NCBI GenBank assembly: GCA_023511855.1
Contig: JAIMAR010000001.1
Span: 1-61,960, forward strand
Length of the DNA stretch: 61,960 nt
Direction of reading: 5' to 3'
Source: Bryobacteraceae bacterium
GTDB taxonomy: Bacteria; Acidobacteriota; Terriglobia; Bryobacterales; Bryobacteraceae
Shown here: positions 12,401 to 19,671 of the stretch, one piece after another
Layout of the letters: each line of letters opens with the position of its first letter
Position numbering within the stretch: the first letter of the stretch is position 1
Translations under genes and position numbers: made by a program
Notes under the pieces: model-generated
Told to the model about the DNA's origin: nothing
Seen by the model: the letters and a program-made list of their open reading frames with translations, nothing else
Databases searched by the model: none

Positions 12401-13124
12401 GTATGGGCTCAGCCCATATCCGACCGTCTTCAGCGACAAGGGCCGGTACCGGGGTTCCACGGGGGTGCCGCATATGCTCAACTTCTTCTACATTTACGAG
12501 CTGCCCAAGCTGGGCGCATGGCTGAACCTGAAACCGCTGGGTTGGATTACCGACAACTGGTCGATCTCCGGTATCACCTCCATTCAGGGCCACGGTTACG
12601 CCAGTGCGCCGGGGATCAGCTTCACCCAGACGACCACAGTGAATCCGGCGCCGGAGATGACCGGGTCGGCCGAAGGCGCGCGGATGATCGTGGTCGGCAA
12701 CCCGAATAAACCTAAGAGCGAGTGGAAGGAGTGGGACTTCTTTAACTGGCAGGCCTTCCAGGTGCCGATGCCGTGCAGTTGGACGCCTCAGGCGACGCCG
12801 CAGCAGGGCATTGGACAGTCTATGTCGTGCTTTGGCAATGCAGGCTCGGGCCAGTTGATCAAGATCCCCACCTCGATGAACAACTGGGACATCACCTTTG
12901 CCAAGTCTTTCCCGTACTTTGGGGAGGGACGCAGCTTGATTTTCCGTGCGGAGATGTACAACATTTGGAACCACACGCAGATCAGCGGGGTGAACACCAC
13001 GATTCAGTTCAATCTGCCGGACTGGCAAAAGGGAATCCTGACGCAGACCAACAATCAGTTGATGCAGTACACTGGCGCGCGAGATCCGCGGCGCATGGCG
13101 ATGACATTGCGCTTCGAGTTCTGA
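9408..13124 (+). CDS. Oar-like TonB-dependent receptor 1
   Basis: Outer-membrane TonB-dependent receptor of the large acidobacterial Oar-like type, 1,238 residues. In order: signal peptide ending ACWGQ, a carboxypeptidase-regulatory (CarboxypepD_reg) domain with 'SALQGVLTDPAGAIVVNADIE', a plug domain (about residues 110-270), then a long beta-barrel ending in a terminal Phe ('MTLRFEF'), as expected for BAM-assembled barrels. An upstream ATG at 9309 is in frame, but the signal peptide starts cleanly at ATG 9408, which has AGAGGG 9 bases ahead. Substrate unknown; relatives are usually linked to polymer or oligosaccharide uptake. It ends at a terminator facing argS. Confidence 0.9.
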   Translation: MNTPIRFFTVVLAALVLVPFACWGQTTTSALQGVLTDPAGAIVVNADIELTEKATGFVRSTKPNELGIFRFAGLPPGDYELSIKAPGFKSYVQSDIMVISSSTRDLGRIRLELGTLTEQVFVTAEVTPVQTASSEKSSLVAGPQLNKLALKGRDMMVMLMLIPGVYVNTGAFAAETTSQDGIRQVRINGMAQGRVNFQVDGVVDLDTGSHETTHYEPNMDSIAEIRVLTAGYQAEYGRSSGGTVSVVTKSGGREFHGTAWAVKRHEMFNANTWLNNRNGVAKPPYRYFIGGFSVTGPAYIPKVFNTDKNRLFFHFSQEYTRTKPSTSIIHAKVPTALERAGDFSQSFDSAGKLIPLYDPITRQPIPGNKIAPSLASPQGLAMLNFFPMPNRCDLAPGDPSCWNETDATQIHRRNYRTQYTSKHPRRNDVLRFDANLTSKLNTFFRYINDYDLEETSGNIALKNAEGKWVPYSEDHPNPGHGYAVGITYTVSPRVVNEFTFGKSYNTWDWYPHDPSQVDRARMGNPPHWFDQNAPSFKNDGNLKRPGLPNGAQNFAYWTPAVTGGTVSSPHGGNRPYTNWNDIYSFNNNISWLRGAHSIKAGIYYERTGKVQQAGSGTYLGSYSFASSSAFPFDTGYGNANMFLGNFNSYSEGGRVMGDYWFTNVEAFVQDSWKVHRRLTLDIGVRFYHLKPQENLNKNSAMWVPSSYDPAKAGRLYWRGCKVPTAGACSTANQIAIDPVTGYTTYAALAGTFVPYSVGGYAQQPDFFNGMEVAGVSSKIPLSLFEVPKFKPAFRFGIAWDVFGNGKTAIRTSFGQFYHRGDGNQIMGFGGQPPITYTRTAYYSNISQIPSLAATAAVSPISSGGIVGKQPYEVTMNLHFGIQQAVGFGTVVEAAYVGNLMRHSTRTMGGTVYMASRQMNPIPMFSRYDPQYVDPWSPTTPKRSQPDNLLRPLKGVGAVTNSSFQLSGHYHSAQLSVRREMRRGISYGMAYTWSKTMTLYGLSPYPTVFSDKGRYRGSTGVPHMLNFFYIYELPKLGAWLNLKPLGWITDNWSISGITSIQGHGYASAPGISFTQTTTVNPAPEMTGSAEGARMIVVGNPNKPKSEWKEWDFFNWQAFQVPMPCSWTPQATPQQGIGQSMSCFGNAGSGQLIKIPTSMNNWDITFAKSFPYFGEGRSLIFRAEMYNIWNHTQISGVNTTIQFNLPDWQKGILTQTNNQLMQYTGARDPRRMAMTLRFEF

Positions 13125-13153
13125 GAAGCGCGTAGCTGTATTGGTTTACGGCG

Positions 13154-13205
13154 GCGGGCCGGGCGGCTTGGTTTTACGGGTCGTCCGGCCCGCATTCCTT
13201 TTTTG
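13154..13205 (+). terminator. Intrinsic terminator after TonB receptor 1
   Basis: A 9-bp perfect stem, GCGGGCCGG (13154-13162) with CCGGCCCGC (13185-13193), has a long loop and is followed within 5 bases by a run of six T. It separates the receptor from the convergent argS. Confidence 0.75.
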
Positions 13206-13213
13206 GCGCTTCC

Positions 13214-15169
13214 TTACATGTAAGGCGGTACCTCGATGCCCAGAACGGCCAGCGTCTGCTCCAGTTGCCGCCGGAAGTAGTCCGTCAGCCACAGCAGGAA
13301 GGTGCGGCGCTCGGGGTCCGGCTCTTGCAGCACCGGGTAGCTGTGGTAGAAGCTGTTGAAGCTCTGGGCGAGCTGAAAGGCGTACTTGGCCACGTGCGCG
13401 GGTTCGCCCGACGCCAGGGCCCGCTCCAGAGCGCTCCCGGCTTTGGAAATGGCCAGAACAATCTGCCAGAAGTCTTCGGACTGGAGCTGGCGTCCCATGG
13501 CGCCCGCGTCCAATCGGCGCGAAAAGTCGGGTAACGTCTCGCCCCGTTCTTCCAGCTTGCGGAGGATATTGCGGGCGCGCACGGCGGCGTACTGCACATA
13601 GGGTCCGGTTTCGCCCTCGAAGCTGAGCGCCTCCTGCATGTCGAAAGCGATGACCGCGTTGCGCGTGTACTTGAGCATGAAGTAGCGCAGCGCGCCGGTG
13701 GCGATCTCGGCGCCCACCCTTCGGCGTTCCTCCTCGGGCGCCTCCGGGTGGCGCGAGTCCACCTCCTGGCAAGCCTTCTCGATCAACTTGTCGATGAGAT
13801 CATCCGCCTTCACCCCCAACCCTTTGCGTCCGGAGACTTCGACGTAAGGACGGCGGCGGTCTTCCTCGGATAATTCGATGCCCAGCTCGGCGCAGGTGCG
13901 CGGCGTCAGCGCCACCATCTCATAAGAGAAATGCACCGAGCGCTCCGCCTGCTCCAGGTAGCCCAGGGCCCGCAGCCCGGCGGCGACTACGTCCTGAAGA
14001 TAGGACTGCCGCGAGTCGATGACGTTGTAAACCCACTCGCCGCGGCCGAACTCCGGCGGCGTCTCCGAACCCGGCTCATCGGTGGTGACCCACAGGCGGC
14101 GACCGCTCGGGTACGTCATCCAGGGGCGGTAATAAAAATCCTTGCCGAGCAAGCCAAACTTCCAGAGCTGATAAGCGATGTCCTTACCCACGTAGGTCAC
14201 CGTGCCGTTGGAGCGAACGATAACCTTGCTGTCGTCCTCTCCGGCGCTTTCGGAGAAGGCCGAACCGGGCATCACCCAGCAACCGGCGTTCTTGCCTTCG
14301 GTCTCGAAGTGGATGGCGCCGCGCTGCTTCAGCAGCTCGAATGCCGTGGCCCAGAATTGCAGGTGGAGGATCTCGCTTTCGCGCGGCAGCACGTCGTATT
14401 CAATGCCCAGCCGCAGCATCGTCTTCAGATGGCAGTCTACGATGGCGTCGGCGATGATGTGCGCCAACTCCGCCAGCTCGCCTTCTCCAGCCTCGATGGC
14501 GTGCAGAGCCTGCTGCCGCCAGGCCAGAGCCTCCGGGTTTCCATGGTAGTGGGCCGAGATGCGGGCGTAGAGATCCCAGCAAAGGTAGTCGAAGCGGACG
14601 CCGGGATCCCGCGCCAGCTTGGCCACCTCGGCGGGGCTCTTATGCTCCAGGTAATGGAAGCCGGCCACCACGTCGGCCACCTGGACGCCCGTGTTGTCGA
14701 TGTAGTTCTGGACCTCGACCCTGCGGCCGGAGGCGCGGAGCATCCTCACGAACGTGTCGCCGAGCACGGCATTGCGGAGGTGGCCGATGTGAGCGGCCTT
14801 GTTGGGGTTGATGTTGGTGTGCTCGACGATGATCTTGCCGCCCGTGGGCGCCTGCCCAGCGGAGGCGGCTTCCTTCAGCAGGGCCGCGCCGTACGCCGCG
14901 CGGTCCAAGCGCAGATTGATGTAGCCGTTGCCGGCGATCTCGGCCGAGGCAACGCCCTCCAGCGGTGGCATTTCGGCCAGGATTTCCCCGGCGATCACAC
15001 GCGGTGGCTTGCGCAGGCGGCGGGCCAGGGCGAAGGGGGCCACCAGGCTGAGCTCGCCGAAGCGGGCCTCCTTGGCCGGTTCGATAACTGTCTCTAATTC
15101 AACGCCATAGCGGGAACGCAGGTGAGCGGAGACAGCGGCAGCGATCTGTTTCTCGAGTCGATGGAACAC
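13214..15169 (-). CDS. argS: Arginyl-tRNA synthetase
   Basis: Class I aminoacyl-tRNA synthetase charging tRNA-Arg. The 651-residue product has the N-terminal Add-1 domain, the HIGH motif in 'NPNKAAHIGHLRNAVLGD', a degenerate KMSKS loop around 'SGRKGLGVKADDL' and the C-terminal anticodon-binding DALR domain ending 'LAVLGIEVPPYM'. The open frame continues upstream for another 158 codons, but that part runs antisense through the divergent TPR gene and has no family similarity. The natural start is GTG 15169 ('FHRLEKQIAAAV'). No ribosome binding site precedes it; instead a TATACT box ends 9 bases upstream, so the message may be leaderless or nearly so. Confidence 0.95.
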   Translation of the reverse strand: MFHRLEKQIAAAVSAHLRSRYGVELETVIEPAKEARFGELSLVAPFALARRLRKPPRVIAGEILAEMPPLEGVASAEIAGNGYINLRLDRAAYGAALLKEAASAGQAPTGGKIIVEHTNINPNKAAHIGHLRNAVLGDTFVRMLRASGRRVEVQNYIDNTGVQVADVVAGFHYLEHKSPAEVAKLARDPGVRFDYLCWDLYARISAHYHGNPEALAWRQQALHAIEAGEGELAELAHIIADAIVDCHLKTMLRLGIEYDVLPRESEILHLQFWATAFELLKQRGAIHFETEGKNAGCWVMPGSAFSESAGEDDSKVIVRSNGTVTYVGKDIAYQLWKFGLLGKDFYYRPWMTYPSGRRLWVTTDEPGSETPPEFGRGEWVYNVIDSRQSYLQDVVAAGLRALGYLEQAERSVHFSYEMVALTPRTCAELGIELSEEDRRRPYVEVSGRKGLGVKADDLIDKLIEKACQEVDSRHPEAPEEERRRVGAEIATGALRYFMLKYTRNAVIAFDMQEALSFEGETGPYVQYAAVRARNILRKLEERGETLPDFSRRLDAGAMGRQLQSEDFWQIVLAISKAGSALERALASGEPAHVAKYAFQLAQSFNSFYHSYPVLQEPDPERRTFLLWLTDYFRRQLEQTLAVLGIEVPPYM

Positions 15170-15178
15170 AAGATAACG

Positions 15179-15184
15179 AGTATA
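15179..15184 (-). promoter_or_regulatory. TATACT -10 box of argS, near-leaderless
   Basis: TATACT on the reverse strand ends 9 bases before the argS GTG. Transcription would be expected to start only 2-3 bases before the start codon, and no Shine-Dalgarno sequence is visible. No good -35 hexamer. Confidence 0.4.
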
Positions 15185-15241
15185 GCAGCCGCTAGGATGC
15201 GCTCTGGATTTGGCGCGGGACGGTACACTGAAAGTGGGGCG

Positions 15242-16357
15242 ATGATGCGCGTGGCGGCGGCAGTTCTGGCGGCGTGGCTGCAACTGGCCAATCCCTACGA
15301 TGCCGGGATCAAGGCGCTCGACGAAGGCCGTTACGCCGAAGCGGAACAGCATTTCCAGAAGGCCGTCGCCGCTGATCCCGAGGACTACGCCGGCTGGTTT
15401 CATCTGGCGCTGGCGCAGAGCTTGCTGAACAAGGACGAGGAGGCCATCGGCAGCTACAGGAAGGTTCTGGATCTGAAGCCGGGTCTGTACGAGGCGGAAC
15501 TGAATCTGGGGATCGTGCTGCTGAGGGCAGGGAAGGCCGCGGAGGCGGCCGCCTTGCTGACGAGCGCCCGGGACAAGAAGCCCGCCGAGCCCCGTCCGAA
15601 CTTCTTCTTGGCCGAGGCTCTTGCCGCTACCGGGGAGCTGCAAAAAGCCGAAGCGTTCTACCGGGCGGCGGCGGAGGCGGACCCTTCGCTAAAAGACGGC
15701 CTGCTGAAGCTCGCAGAGGGCTTCGAAAAGAAAGGCGAACTGGAGCAGGCGATCCGGCTCTACGGCGAATTCACGGACAACGTTGCGGCGCGGGAGCGGG
15801 CGGGCGCGCTTCTGCTGGAGGCGAATCAACCGGAGCGGGCGATCGCGCATCTTGAATATGCCGTAACGCACTCCCCCACGGCCGCCAACCGGGCGGCGTT
15901 GGCCCTCGCCTATCAGCGCACCAAACAGATGGAGAAAGCGGAGGCGCAGTGGCGGCAGGCAGTCGCCATGGCGCCGGACGACGCGGACCTCCGGCTGCGC
16001 TACGGGCGTTTCTTGCGGGATGAAAAGAAGTACGCGGCCGCGGCGGGGGAATTCAACAGAGTGGTCTTGGCCCGGCCTGGCTCGGTGGAAGCCTGGAACG
16101 AGCTGGCTGGGGTGTTGATTCTTCTGGAGAACTACCCTCAGGCTCTGGCTGCGCTCGACCGCGTGCAGCAGATGGGAGGCGAGACGCCGGGCCATGTCTA
16201 TTTCCGGGCGATCATGCTGGACAGGCTCGGGCAAGCGAAACTGGCCTTGGAGCAGTACCGCCGTTTCTTGGATCAGAGCAACGGCAAGTTTCCGGACGAG
16301 GAGTTCAAGGCGCGCCAAAGGGTGCGTATTCTGGAGAGGCAGACGGGGCGGAGATGA
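15242..16357 (+). CDS. Exported TPR-repeat protein
   Basis: 371 residues from ATG 15242. A short hydrophobic leader ('VAAAVLAAWLQLANP') is followed by about nine TPR-type helix pairs, for example 'GIKALDEGRYAEAEQHFQKA', 'YAGWFHLALAQSLLNKDEEA' and 'AELNLGIVLLRAGKAAEAA'. TPRs mediate protein-protein contacts, and a periplasmic scaffold is likely (inference). The open frame extends upstream to 15122 but only into argS antisense, so ATG 15242/15245 is chosen. A TACACT box at about 15223 would give a leader of only a few bases. The stop overlaps the next gene by 4 bases (ATGA), and that gene in turn overlaps the third: a tightly coupled trio. Confidence 0.8.
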   Translation: MMRVAAAVLAAWLQLANPYDAGIKALDEGRYAEAEQHFQKAVAADPEDYAGWFHLALAQSLLNKDEEAIGSYRKVLDLKPGLYEAELNLGIVLLRAGKAAEAAALLTSARDKKPAEPRPNFFLAEALAATGELQKAEAFYRAAAEADPSLKDGLLKLAEGFEKKGELEQAIRLYGEFTDNVAARERAGALLLEANQPERAIAHLEYAVTHSPTAANRAALALAYQRTKQMEKAEAQWRQAVAMAPDDADLRLRYGRFLRDEKKYAAAAGEFNRVVLARPGSVEAWNELAGVLILLENYPQALAALDRVQQMGGETPGHVYFRAIMLDRLGQAKLALEQYRRFLDQSNGKFPDEEFKARQRVRILERQTGRR

Positions 16358-16806
16358 AGCGGATGTTCCTCCTCGGCTTGACGGCGCTCGGGCTGGCGGC
16401 GATCCCGGTGCGGGCGGACCTGAAGCGGGCTCTGGCCGAGCCGAATCTTGAACGACGCGCACGGCTGGCCTGGGAGAACGCAGAGGCTCAGGTGAAGGCC
16501 GCCTCCAAGAACTATGCCGCGGGCGACTGGGAGGGCACAATGCAGGCCCTCAAAGAGGTGCGAGAGTCGCTGGAGCTGGCGCAGCAGTCGCTGGCCACCG
16601 CGGTGAAAAACCCGCGAAACAGCCGTTCCTATAAGAACTTCGAAGTGCGAACGCGAGCCATTCTGAAGCACCTGGGCGCGCTGCATGAGCGGATGTCTTT
16701 CGATGAGCGCCAGCAAATCGAGGGGTTGGTGGAGCAGATCCGGAAGATACACGATGACGCCCTGTGGGCCGTCATGGGCGGAAGGCCCTCGGAGAAACCG
16801 AGATGA
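16354..16806 (+). CDS. Small exported helical protein, unknown
   Basis: 150 residues with a cleavable-looking signal ('FLLGLTALGLAAIPVRA') and an all-helical mature part with no cysteines, consisting of two or three long amphipathic helices. I do not recognise a family. Its start overlaps the TPR gene stop and its own stop overlaps the next start, both by ATGA, so the three proteins are probably made in fixed ratio and may form one periplasmic complex (inference). Confidence 0.65.
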   Translation: MKRMFLLGLTALGLAAIPVRADLKRALAEPNLERRARLAWENAEAQVKAASKNYAAGDWEGTMQALKEVRESLELAQQSLATAVKNPRNSRSYKNFEVRTRAILKHLGALHERMSFDERQQIEGLVEQIRKIHDDALWAVMGGRPSEKPR

Positions 16807-17435
16807 GAATACGGATTCTGATATTGGTTTTGGCCGCCTGCTGGCCCGCCGCAGCACAGCGCGACTTCCTGCGTCCGGATGAGGTGGAGCTGGTGCGGGA
16901 GGCGCAGGAGCCGGATGTGCGGTTGCCGCTCTACGTTAAGTTCGCGAGGGAGCGCGTTCGGATGGTGGAGCAGATGCTGGCCAAGGAGCGGCCCGGCCGC
17001 GGCGCCCTGATCCGGCAAACCCTCGAAGAATACACCCGCATCATCGAGGCCATGGATGCGGTCTCTGAGGATGCGCTGCGCAGAGGCTGGCCCGCCGCCA
17101 AGGGCATCGCGGCTATGGCTTCCGCGGAAAAGGAATTCCTGGCGGCGCTGGAAAAGCTGGCCAAGACGCATGCTTCGGATTTGCCGGTTTACCGCTTCGC
17201 GCTGGAGGAGGCGATTCTGGCCACGCGCGACAGTCTGGAGATGGCCAGCGAAGACTTGGGCGCTCGCGAGTCGGAAGTGCGGGCCCGCGAGGAGCGCGAA
17301 CGCAAGGAGCGCGAGGCCCAGATGAGGCCCGAAGAGATCGAAGCCCGGCGCGCTGCCGAGAAGAAAGAAGAGGAACAGAAGAAGAAAGTTCCCACCCTGC
17401 GGCGTCCCGGCGAGACCGTCCCACCGAAGAAGTAA
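16803..17435 (+). CDS. Exported protein with charged coiled-coil tail, unknown
   Basis: 210 residues from ATG 16803; an earlier in-frame start at 16764 lies inside the previous gene and would bury the signal peptide. Signal peptide 'ILILVLAACWPAAAQ', then a helical domain, then from about residue 140 an Arg/Glu/Lys-rich coiled coil ('EERERKEREAQMRPEEIEA') and a basic Pro-rich end. No family recognised. Third member of the ATGA-coupled run with the TPR protein. Confidence 0.65.
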   Translation: MRIRILILVLAACWPAAAQRDFLRPDEVELVREAQEPDVRLPLYVKFARERVRMVEQMLAKERPGRGALIRQTLEEYTRIIEAMDAVSEDALRRGWPAAKGIAAMASAEKEFLAALEKLAKTHASDLPVYRFALEEAILATRDSLEMASEDLGARESEVRAREERERKEREAQMRPEEIEARRAAEKKEEEQKKKVPTLRRPGETVPPKK

Positions 17436-17440
17436 ATCGT

Positions 17441-18433
17441 ATGACAACTTGGTATCAAGCCGCGAATCTGCGGCTCAGCCGGGGTGTGCCCGCCGAGGCC
17501 GCCCTGGTCAAGCAGGTGCAACGAGACCTGCGCAGACTCGGATACTTGAGGACGGGCATCGACGGCAATTTCGGCCGCGAGACCGAAGCCGCCGTCCGGT
17601 CCCTGCGTTTTGACCTTCTTCATAACGACGGGCGAGGTCCCGACGGCCGGGCGCCCGTCGCCGTAATGAGCTACAACCGCGGGCGAGTGAAGGAGCTGAA
17701 CGGCGTTCTAGACGAGGGACTGGCGGCGGTGATCGCCGAGATGCTCGCCGACCGCCGGTTTGAAAAGGTGCCGGAAAGCCCCGATCCCGCAGCGGACAAT
17801 GCGCGTGCCGTAGCCGCCTTGCAGGCGATGCCGCGCGGGCGAGTGCCTCTCCCGTTTCTGCTCGCCATCCTGGCGCAGGAAAGCGGGATGAAGCACTACC
17901 GGGAACCCACACCGGACAACGAAGACAACTTTGTGGTCGTGGGCCTGGACCGCAACGGCGATGAGAACGCCCGTATCACCTCCCGCGGCTACGGGATCGG
18001 CCAGTACACGTTGTTCCACCATCCGCCCGCGCCCGAGGAGGTCAGCACGGTCATACTGGATCCCGCCGCCAACGTGCAACAGGCAGCGCGAGAGCTGGAG
18101 GCGAAGTTTGAGCGCTTCGTAGCGGGGGAAACGCCCGCCACCCGCGCCTCGGACCGGGAGCAGGAGATCGGCGCAGCGCCCTTGCGGCGTTGCCGGTTTG
18201 CGCCCGAGGACCCGCGCTACCTGGCGGCCTGTCGCGAGTGCGCCGCGGCGGCGGCCCGGGTCACGGTCACGCTGGAGCCGACGCAGTATCATTCCCGCGG
18301 CCAGTACACAGGCGTGCCGGACCGCAAGCAGTTCGGCTGTGACTGGCCCTACGCCGTACGCCGCTACAACGGCAGCGGGGTGAATTCCTACCACTACCAG
18401 GCTCAGGTGCTGCTGCGCATCCTGAACGGGTAA
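17441..18433 (+). CDS. Peptidoglycan-binding and transglycosylase-like protein
   Basis: 330 residues. Residues 20-60 form a PG_binding_1 fold ('VQRDLRRLGYLRTGIDGNFG'). Residues 135-325 resemble a lytic-transglycosylase (SLT) core: 'LLAILAQESGM' offers a catalytic Glu147, 'RGYGIGQYT' matches the G.G..Q motif, and 'VRRYNGSGVNSYHYQAQVL' resembles the family's C-terminal Asn-Gly motif. Between them lies an unusual insertion with four cysteines. There is no signal peptide, although peptidoglycan is outside the cytoplasm, and no alternative upstream start supplies one. It follows the TPR trio after 5 bases. Cell-wall cleavage is the likely role, but the fold call rests on motifs only. Confidence 0.6.
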   Translation: MTTWYQAANLRLSRGVPAEAALVKQVQRDLRRLGYLRTGIDGNFGRETEAAVRSLRFDLLHNDGRGPDGRAPVAVMSYNRGRVKELNGVLDEGLAAVIAEMLADRRFEKVPESPDPAADNARAVAALQAMPRGRVPLPFLLAILAQESGMKHYREPTPDNEDNFVVVGLDRNGDENARITSRGYGIGQYTLFHHPPAPEEVSTVILDPAANVQQAARELEAKFERFVAGETPATRASDREQEIGAAPLRRCRFAPEDPRYLAACRECAAAAARVTVTLEPTQYHSRGQYTGVPDRKQFGCDWPYAVRRYNGSGVNSYHYQAQVLLRILNG

Positions 18434-18450
18434 CATGGTGGGATCACGCC

Positions 18451-18921
18451 ATGAGAAAAGTTCCAGGTTGGGATGAGTACTACCTGAACATTTGCAAGAT
18501 GGTGGCGGCGCGGAGCAAGGATCCGAACACACAGATCGGCTGCGTGATCGCGGGTCCGGCTCACGAGATCCGCTCGACCGGCTACAATTCGCTGCCCCGC
18601 GGGATCCGCGATGACGTCGCCGAACGGCTGGAGCGCCCCACCAAGTACCTGTGGATGGAGCACGCCGAACGCAACGCTATCTATAACGCGGCCCGCTGCG
18701 GCACGCCGCTCGAAGGCTGCACGCTGTACGTCGAGATTATGCCCTGCATGGACTGCGGGCGGGCCGTGGTGCAGGCGGGAATCAAAGAAGTGGTGATCTC
18801 GCGCGAGCGCATGAGCCAGTACTCCAGCGAGTACTTCGAGGAACACTTCCGCAACGTCGTGGAACTGTTCCGCGAGGCCGGCGTGCGCATCCGCCAGGTG
18901 CCCGAAGAAGACGAAGGTTGA
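18451..18921 (+). CDS. Deoxycytidylate (dCMP) deaminase family protein
   Basis: 156-residue zinc deaminase of the dCMP/ComEB group, converting dCMP to dUMP for thymidylate synthesis. Zinc ligands are evident: His71 in HAE (residues 71-73, Glu73 as proton shuttle) and Cys99/Cys102 in PCMDC. The 'DPNTQIGCVIAGP' substrate loop also matches. It lies 17 bases after the transglycosylase-like gene and may be cotranscribed, but has no functional link with it that I can see. Confidence 0.85.
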   Translation: MRKVPGWDEYYLNICKMVAARSKDPNTQIGCVIAGPAHEIRSTGYNSLPRGIRDDVAERLERPTKYLWMEHAERNAIYNAARCGTPLEGCTLYVEIMPCMDCGRAVVQAGIKEVVISRERMSQYSSEYFEEHFRNVVELFREAGVRIRQVPEEDEG

Positions 18922-18926
18922 GGGCC

Positions 18927-19655
18927 TTACTGAACGAAGCGCATCTCGCCGAAACGTTCCGGCACGTGCGGATTGGGCCAGGTTGCCAGCGGATTGGACC
19001 AGATGGTCATGCGGCGGTTGGGCTCGACGCCGTCCCATCGGTTCAGATTGAAGCGCCAGACCGTTCCCGCGGCGGGGCGGCGCGCGAGCTCTTCAAAATT
19101 GACCCAGGGGATGGCGGCTTCGAGCGTCCAGCCGCGGTCCTGATCTCCGCGCGCGTTCAGTGTGCCGTCAAGGAACGTAGCGAGCCGCAGGCCCTCAAGC
19201 TGGAACCGCTTGAAGAATTGGCTGGAGTTGGGGCCGGTGGTGACGCGCAGGTAGTCGTACCACACGGCGCGGGCGTTCATTTCGAGGCCGATATAGGCCG
19301 TGGTCTGGGAAGGACGGGGATTGATGAAGATCTCAACCGCATCGTCCCGGTAGGTGGGGTCGTCGCGCTGGGTGAACTGGGCGGTGATGTCGGCGTCCTC
19401 CACATCGAAGGAGACATAAAGATAGTCGTCGTCCCAGAGCAGCCGGGCTAGGGTTTTGTGCCGCGGGCCGGTTTGGGATTCCCAGGTGACGGCCAGCTCC
19501 GCGATGCTGGCGGCGGCCCAGGCCTTGTCCTCCAGTTTTCCGTCGATGACGATGGGGCCGGAGGCGCGCTTGACTTCGTAGCTGGGGGTGGGGGGCGGCG
19601 CGCTGGTCTGCGCCAGGGCCGCCGTCGTGAAAACAGTGAGAACAAGCAGGCGCAT
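18927..19655 (-). CDS. Exported CBM9-like carbohydrate-binding protein
   Basis: 242 residues: signal peptide ('LLVLTVFTTAALAQ') then a single family-9-like carbohydrate-binding beta-sandwich, with the usual opening 'GPIVIDGKLEDKAWAAA', 'LWDDDYLYVSFDVEDADI' and 'DDAVEIFINP', and the late 'RFNLNRWDG' strand. Stand-alone CBM9-like proteins of this size are common in Acidobacteriota, usually without a known ligand. ATG 19655 is set by the signal peptide; longer upstream frames run antisense through the methyltransferase. A reverse-strand TATACT box ends 6 bases before the ATG, so the message is probably leaderless. Confidence 0.8.
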   Translation of the reverse strand: MRLLVLTVFTTAALAQTSAPPPTPSYEVKRASGPIVIDGKLEDKAWAAASIAELAVTWESQTGPRHKTLARLLWDDDYLYVSFDVEDADITAQFTQRDDPTYRDDAVEIFINPRPSQTTAYIGLEMNARAVWYDYLRVTTGPNSSQFFKRFQLEGLRLATFLDGTLNARGDQDRGWTLEAAIPWVNFEELARRPAAGTVWRFNLNRWDGVEPNRRMTIWSNPLATWPNPHVPERFGEMRFVQ

Positions 19656-19671
19656 TAGTAAAGTATATTGG
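19656..19671. promoter_or_regulatory. 16-bp divergent gap with a leaderless-type promoter
   Basis: Only 16 bases separate the ATG codons of the CBM9-like gene (19655, reverse) and the methyltransferase (19672, forward). On the reverse strand TATACT (19667-19662) ends exactly 6 bases before ATG. On the forward strand the same bases read TATATT, 4 bases before ATG 19672 and 19 before the alternative ATG 19687. No Shine-Dalgarno sequence fits on either side. Confidence 0.45.

Noticed and set aside
15170-15643. N-terminal extension of ArgS (about 158 codons)
   Set aside because: It runs antisense through the TPR gene, shows no ArgS similarity, and the known fold begins at GTG 15169.
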